Shown here one piece after another: positions 28,625-29,840 of a stretch of DNA of 29,840 bases; the first letter of the stretch is position 1, and each line of letters opens with the position of its first letter. Under the pieces are notes generated by a model. That model made no database searches and was not told the DNA's origin. It saw only the letters and a program-made list of their open reading frames with translations. The DNA is from a virus. The stretch lies in IMG/VR virus record IMGVR_UViG_3300035698_015017, positions 1 to 29,840 of that record; one strand, given 5' to 3'. Position numbers and translations under genes: made by a program.

Positions 28625-29840
28625 ATGTCCGGAACTACCAGCCGTTTTTCGATTAGGACCCGGACGCAGATCCTCGACCGCATGGTGCAAACCATGCGCG
28701 ACCAGGACGAGGACCTGGCCGTCACGCCCGAGAGCCCGGAATACATCGAGCTGCTGGCCGTGGCCGAGGCGGTGCGCGGGCTGCACCAGCACTCTCAATG
28801 GGCCTACGAGCAGTGGTTCATTCGCCACGCCGCGCGCGCGGCGCTGATCGAGCACGGGGCCGACGAGAATATCCAGCCCGAGGGCGCGACCGGCGCAACC
28901 GGAAGCGTTACGGCGTCGGCAACCGACGGCACGGTGGTGCCTGTCGGTGCGCGGGCCGTGGTCGGCGAGCTCGAGTTCGAGAGCACCGAGGAGGTCGAGT
29001 TCGATGTGGGCGAGGGACCGGGCGAGGACCTGGTCGAGGCGAGCATCCCGATGCGCGCCCTGGACACGGGCGCGATCACCTGCCTGACCGAGGACGTTGA
29101 GCTGCCCTGGACCGATCCGGTCGAAGGGCTCGAGGCCACGGCCACGGCCGAGGACGACTGGTCCGGCGGCGACGACGAGCAGGAGACCGAGGACTTCCGC
29201 CAGGCGGTGCTCGCACGCAAGCGGCTGCGCCCGGCCGGTGGTCGCAGCGAGGATTATTACTTCTGGACGACGGATGTGGAGGACGTGGCCACGGCGCAGG
29301 TGTTCCCGCGACTGCTCGGGCTGGGCACTGCGGTGGTGATCCCGCTCACCGCGAGCAAGGGCAACGTCAGCGCGCCCAAAAAAACCGAAGTCGAGGAATC
29401 GATCGAGGCCAACCGTCCGATCACGGCCAAGGCGGTCGAGGTCTGGAGCTACACGGACAAGACGACGGACGCGACGCTCGCTGTCGAGACCGACGACGAC
29501 TACGAGTGGGCCGATTTCGAGGCGGCTGCCGTGGGCGACGACTCGACCCTCACGCGCATTTACCTAGACGCCACGACCGGCATCGTCGCGGGCGATTATG
29601 TGTTCATTTCGGGCGTGTACTGCCGCCCGGTTAAGTCGGTCAATCCCTCGCCCGCATACATCGACCTGGACGATGACGACGCGCTGCCGGTCGCGCCGAG
29701 CAACGGCGACGCCGTGCGGCCCGCGCCGCCCAACGGCCAGTGGATCATCGACGCGGTGGTCGGCGTGTTCGACGGGCTGTTCCCCGGCGACGAGCTGGTG
29801 ATCTCGCATGTCGAGGGCGACGTAACGCACACCGACGGCG
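28625..29840 (+). CDS. Baseplate J-like protein, Mu gp47-like, truncated by window end
   Basis: The frame is open from ATG 28625 to the last base, so only about 405 residues are seen. It begins SIRTRTQILDRMVQTMRDQDEDL and has VVPVGARAVVGELEFESTEEVEF and EQETEDFRQAVLARKRLRPAGGRSEDYYFW, the pattern of baseplate J proteins. From about residue 270 the sequence holds VEESIEANRPITAKAVEV, another J-type feature. It forms the wedge/periphery of the baseplate. The stop and the C-terminal part lie beyond the window. Confidence 0.86.
   Translation, partial: MSGTTSRFSIRTRTQILDRMVQTMRDQDEDLAVTPESPEYIELLAVAEAVRGLHQHSQWAYEQWFIRHAARAALIEHGADENIQPEGATGATGSVTASATDGTVVPVGARAVVGELEFESTEEVEFDVGEGPGEDLVEASIPMRALDTGAITCLTEDVELPWTDPVEGLEATATAEDDWSGGDDEQETEDFRQAVLARKRLRPAGGRSEDYYFWTTDVEDVATAQVFPRLLGLGTAVVIPLTASKGNVSAPKKTEVEESIEANRPITAKAVEVWSYTDKTTDATLAVETDDDYEWADFEAAAVGDDSTLTRIYLDATTGIVAGDYVFISGVYCRPVKSVNPSPAYIDLDDDDALPVAPSNGDAVRPAPPNGQWIIDAVVGVFDGLFPGDELVISHVEGDVTHTDG

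Overview
The window is the left and central part of a Mu-like transposable phage (prophage) in a GC-rich bacterium. All assignments come from reading the proteins and their order by eye; no database was searched. Several facts support the call. There is a divergent repressor/Ner-type switch, a MuA-type DDE transposase next to a MuB-type AAA ATPase, and a long block of small early genes. These are followed by the canonical Mu head and tail order: small and large terminase, portal, F, I/Z protease-scaffold, decoration, T capsid, gp36, G, gp37, gp38, sheath L, tube M, chaperones, tape measure, N, P, gp45, gp46, gp47. The host cannot be named. The GC-rich codon use and a phage-encoded anaerobic ribonucleotide reductase (NrdD) radical-domain fragment suggest an anaerobic or facultative bacterium, perhaps Desulfobacterota-like; this is inference.

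Layout. Positions 1-491 are AT-richer, have no convincing gene and contain inverted and direct repeats; the phage left end or host junction probably lies here. Positions 492-1677 (minus strand) carry an S24-type repressor and, behind it, a small exported protein. Positions 1678-1751 form a palindromic operator/promoter region. Positions 1752-5520 (plus strand) encode a Ner/Cro-like protein, a CII-like regulator, the transposase and the transposition ATPase. Positions 5542-9974 are a tightly overlapping accessory early cassette: an exported protein, a winged-helix protein, a stand-alone NrdD-type glycyl-radical tail, zinc-ribbon proteins, a minimal PolX-family nucleotidyltransferase, a GemA-like protein and an excisionase-like HTH protein. 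Positions 9975-10225 are non-coding, highly structured and carry four ACCTCC (anti-Shine-Dalgarno-like) motifs. Positions 10226-18816 are packaging and head genes. Positions 18817-19068 are a second non-coding control region with terminator-like hairpins. Positions 19069-29840 are tail and baseplate genes, ending inside the gp47/J-type baseplate gene.

How it works together. Repressor and Ner-like protein decide between lysogeny and lytic growth at the 1678-1751 operators. The A and B proteins carry out replicative transposition. The early cassette probably adjusts host nucleotide and DNA metabolism. The late genes build a contractile-tailed virion whose decoration protein carries a long decapeptide-repeat fibre.

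Most interesting points: the anti-SD-like region at 9975-10225, one motif of which is exactly complementary to the extended ribosome-binding sites of the B gene and the next gene; the orphan glycyl-radical domain at 6442-6651; the minimal PolX enzyme; the decapeptide-repeat head fibre; the portal-F fusion; and a likely recoding site in the tail chaperones. No lysis gene and no Mor/C activator was recognised in the window.
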